Shown here in pieces: positions 63,944-64,000 of a stretch of DNA of 64,000 nt. How positions within the stretch are numbered: position 1 is the first letter of the stretch; every line of letters begins with the position of its first letter. The stretch lies in NCBI RefSeq assembly GCF_007828045.1, contig NZ_VITN01000011.1, positions 62,001-126,000 on the forward strand. The letters are read 5' to 3'. The translations under genes and the position numbers were made by a program. The stretch is from Nitrospirillum amazonense. Lineage in GTDB: Bacteria; Pseudomonadota; Alphaproteobacteria; Azospirillales; Azospirillaceae. The notes beneath the pieces are model-generated. The model did not search any database. It was given only the letters and a program-made list of their open reading frames with translations, and was not told where the DNA came from.

Positions 63944-64000
63944 GACCGGGGATGATGGACCAAGTCGTGGCGACCAGGGGGGATGAAACCGCCCTTTGAG
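63941..64000 (-). ncRNA. Y RNA-like tRNA mimic Y5, cut by the window edge
   Basis: Only the 3' part is inside the window. It shows a T-arm-like hairpin with a TTTCATC loop (about 63994-63976), an acceptor-like GTCG-CCA-CGAC hairpin (63974-63964) and the family end CCCGGTCACC. Its 5' strand must lie beyond base 64000. The last bases overlap the outer helix of Y4. Confidence 0.5.

Overview
The window is high-GC DNA with the gene content and order of an alphaproteobacterium of the Azospirillum/Nitrospirillum type (Rhodospirillales). The main support is the block dusB-ntrB-ntrC-ntrY-ntrX, then a D-amino-acid aminotransferase gene, hfq and hflX, with a fused ispDF transcribed divergently. The genus is an inference from gene order, not from a database comparison.

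Layout. (1) 1-16.6 kb is a pectin/hexuronate island: an esterase, kdgK, a fructuronate-reductase-like gene, a fumarylacetoacetase-fold hydratase, a TRAP transporter (dctPQM), an outer-membrane porin, kduD, kduI, uxaC, a LacI regulator and a secreted pectate lyase. Four near-identical palindromes centred on ACCGGT sit before its transcription units and look like one regulon. (2) 16.7-22.1 kb holds an IalB-like protein, a lysine-catabolism operon (saccharopine-dehydrogenase-fold enzyme, amaB-type dehydrogenase, HglS-type DUF1338) divergent from an Lrp regulator, and a frameshifted 3' remnant of a TonB-dependent receptor. (3) 22.2-31.1 kb has a TPR/2OG-oxygenase protein and a three-gene transglutaminase/amidoligase/ATP-grasp operon. 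(4) 31.1-42.6 kb is a mixed stretch: YdeI-like protein, degenerate GGDEF-EAL protein, EamA, TfoX-N, an IPNS-like dioxygenase, MazG, SDR, GT2, an S9 peptidase, parDE and an inositol-phosphatase-family enzyme. (5) 42.7-58.4 kb is core: groESL, hflX, hfq, a HAD phosphatase, dat, ntrXYCB, dusB, ispDF and a cinA-type amidase. (6) 58.4-61.0 kb has an esterase, a metallo-beta-lactamase-fold protein and a secreted protein. (7) 61.1-64.0 kb holds rtcA, rtcB and, upstream on the same strand, an array of tRNA-like RNAs.

The most interesting element is that array (about 63390-64000, minus strand). At least five tandem units carry tRNA T-arms, and three (Y1-Y3) also carry recognisable D-arm sequence. In Y1 and Y2 the tRNA order is circularly permuted (3' half before 5' half), the acceptor stem is closed by a loop, and the ends emerge from the anticodon loop into a further helix whose pairing is kept by compensating base changes. 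This matches bacterial Y RNAs (YrlA type), partners of the Ro60 orthologue Rsr, which in Salmonella lie beside rtcBA. An rsr gene would be expected just beyond the window's right edge.
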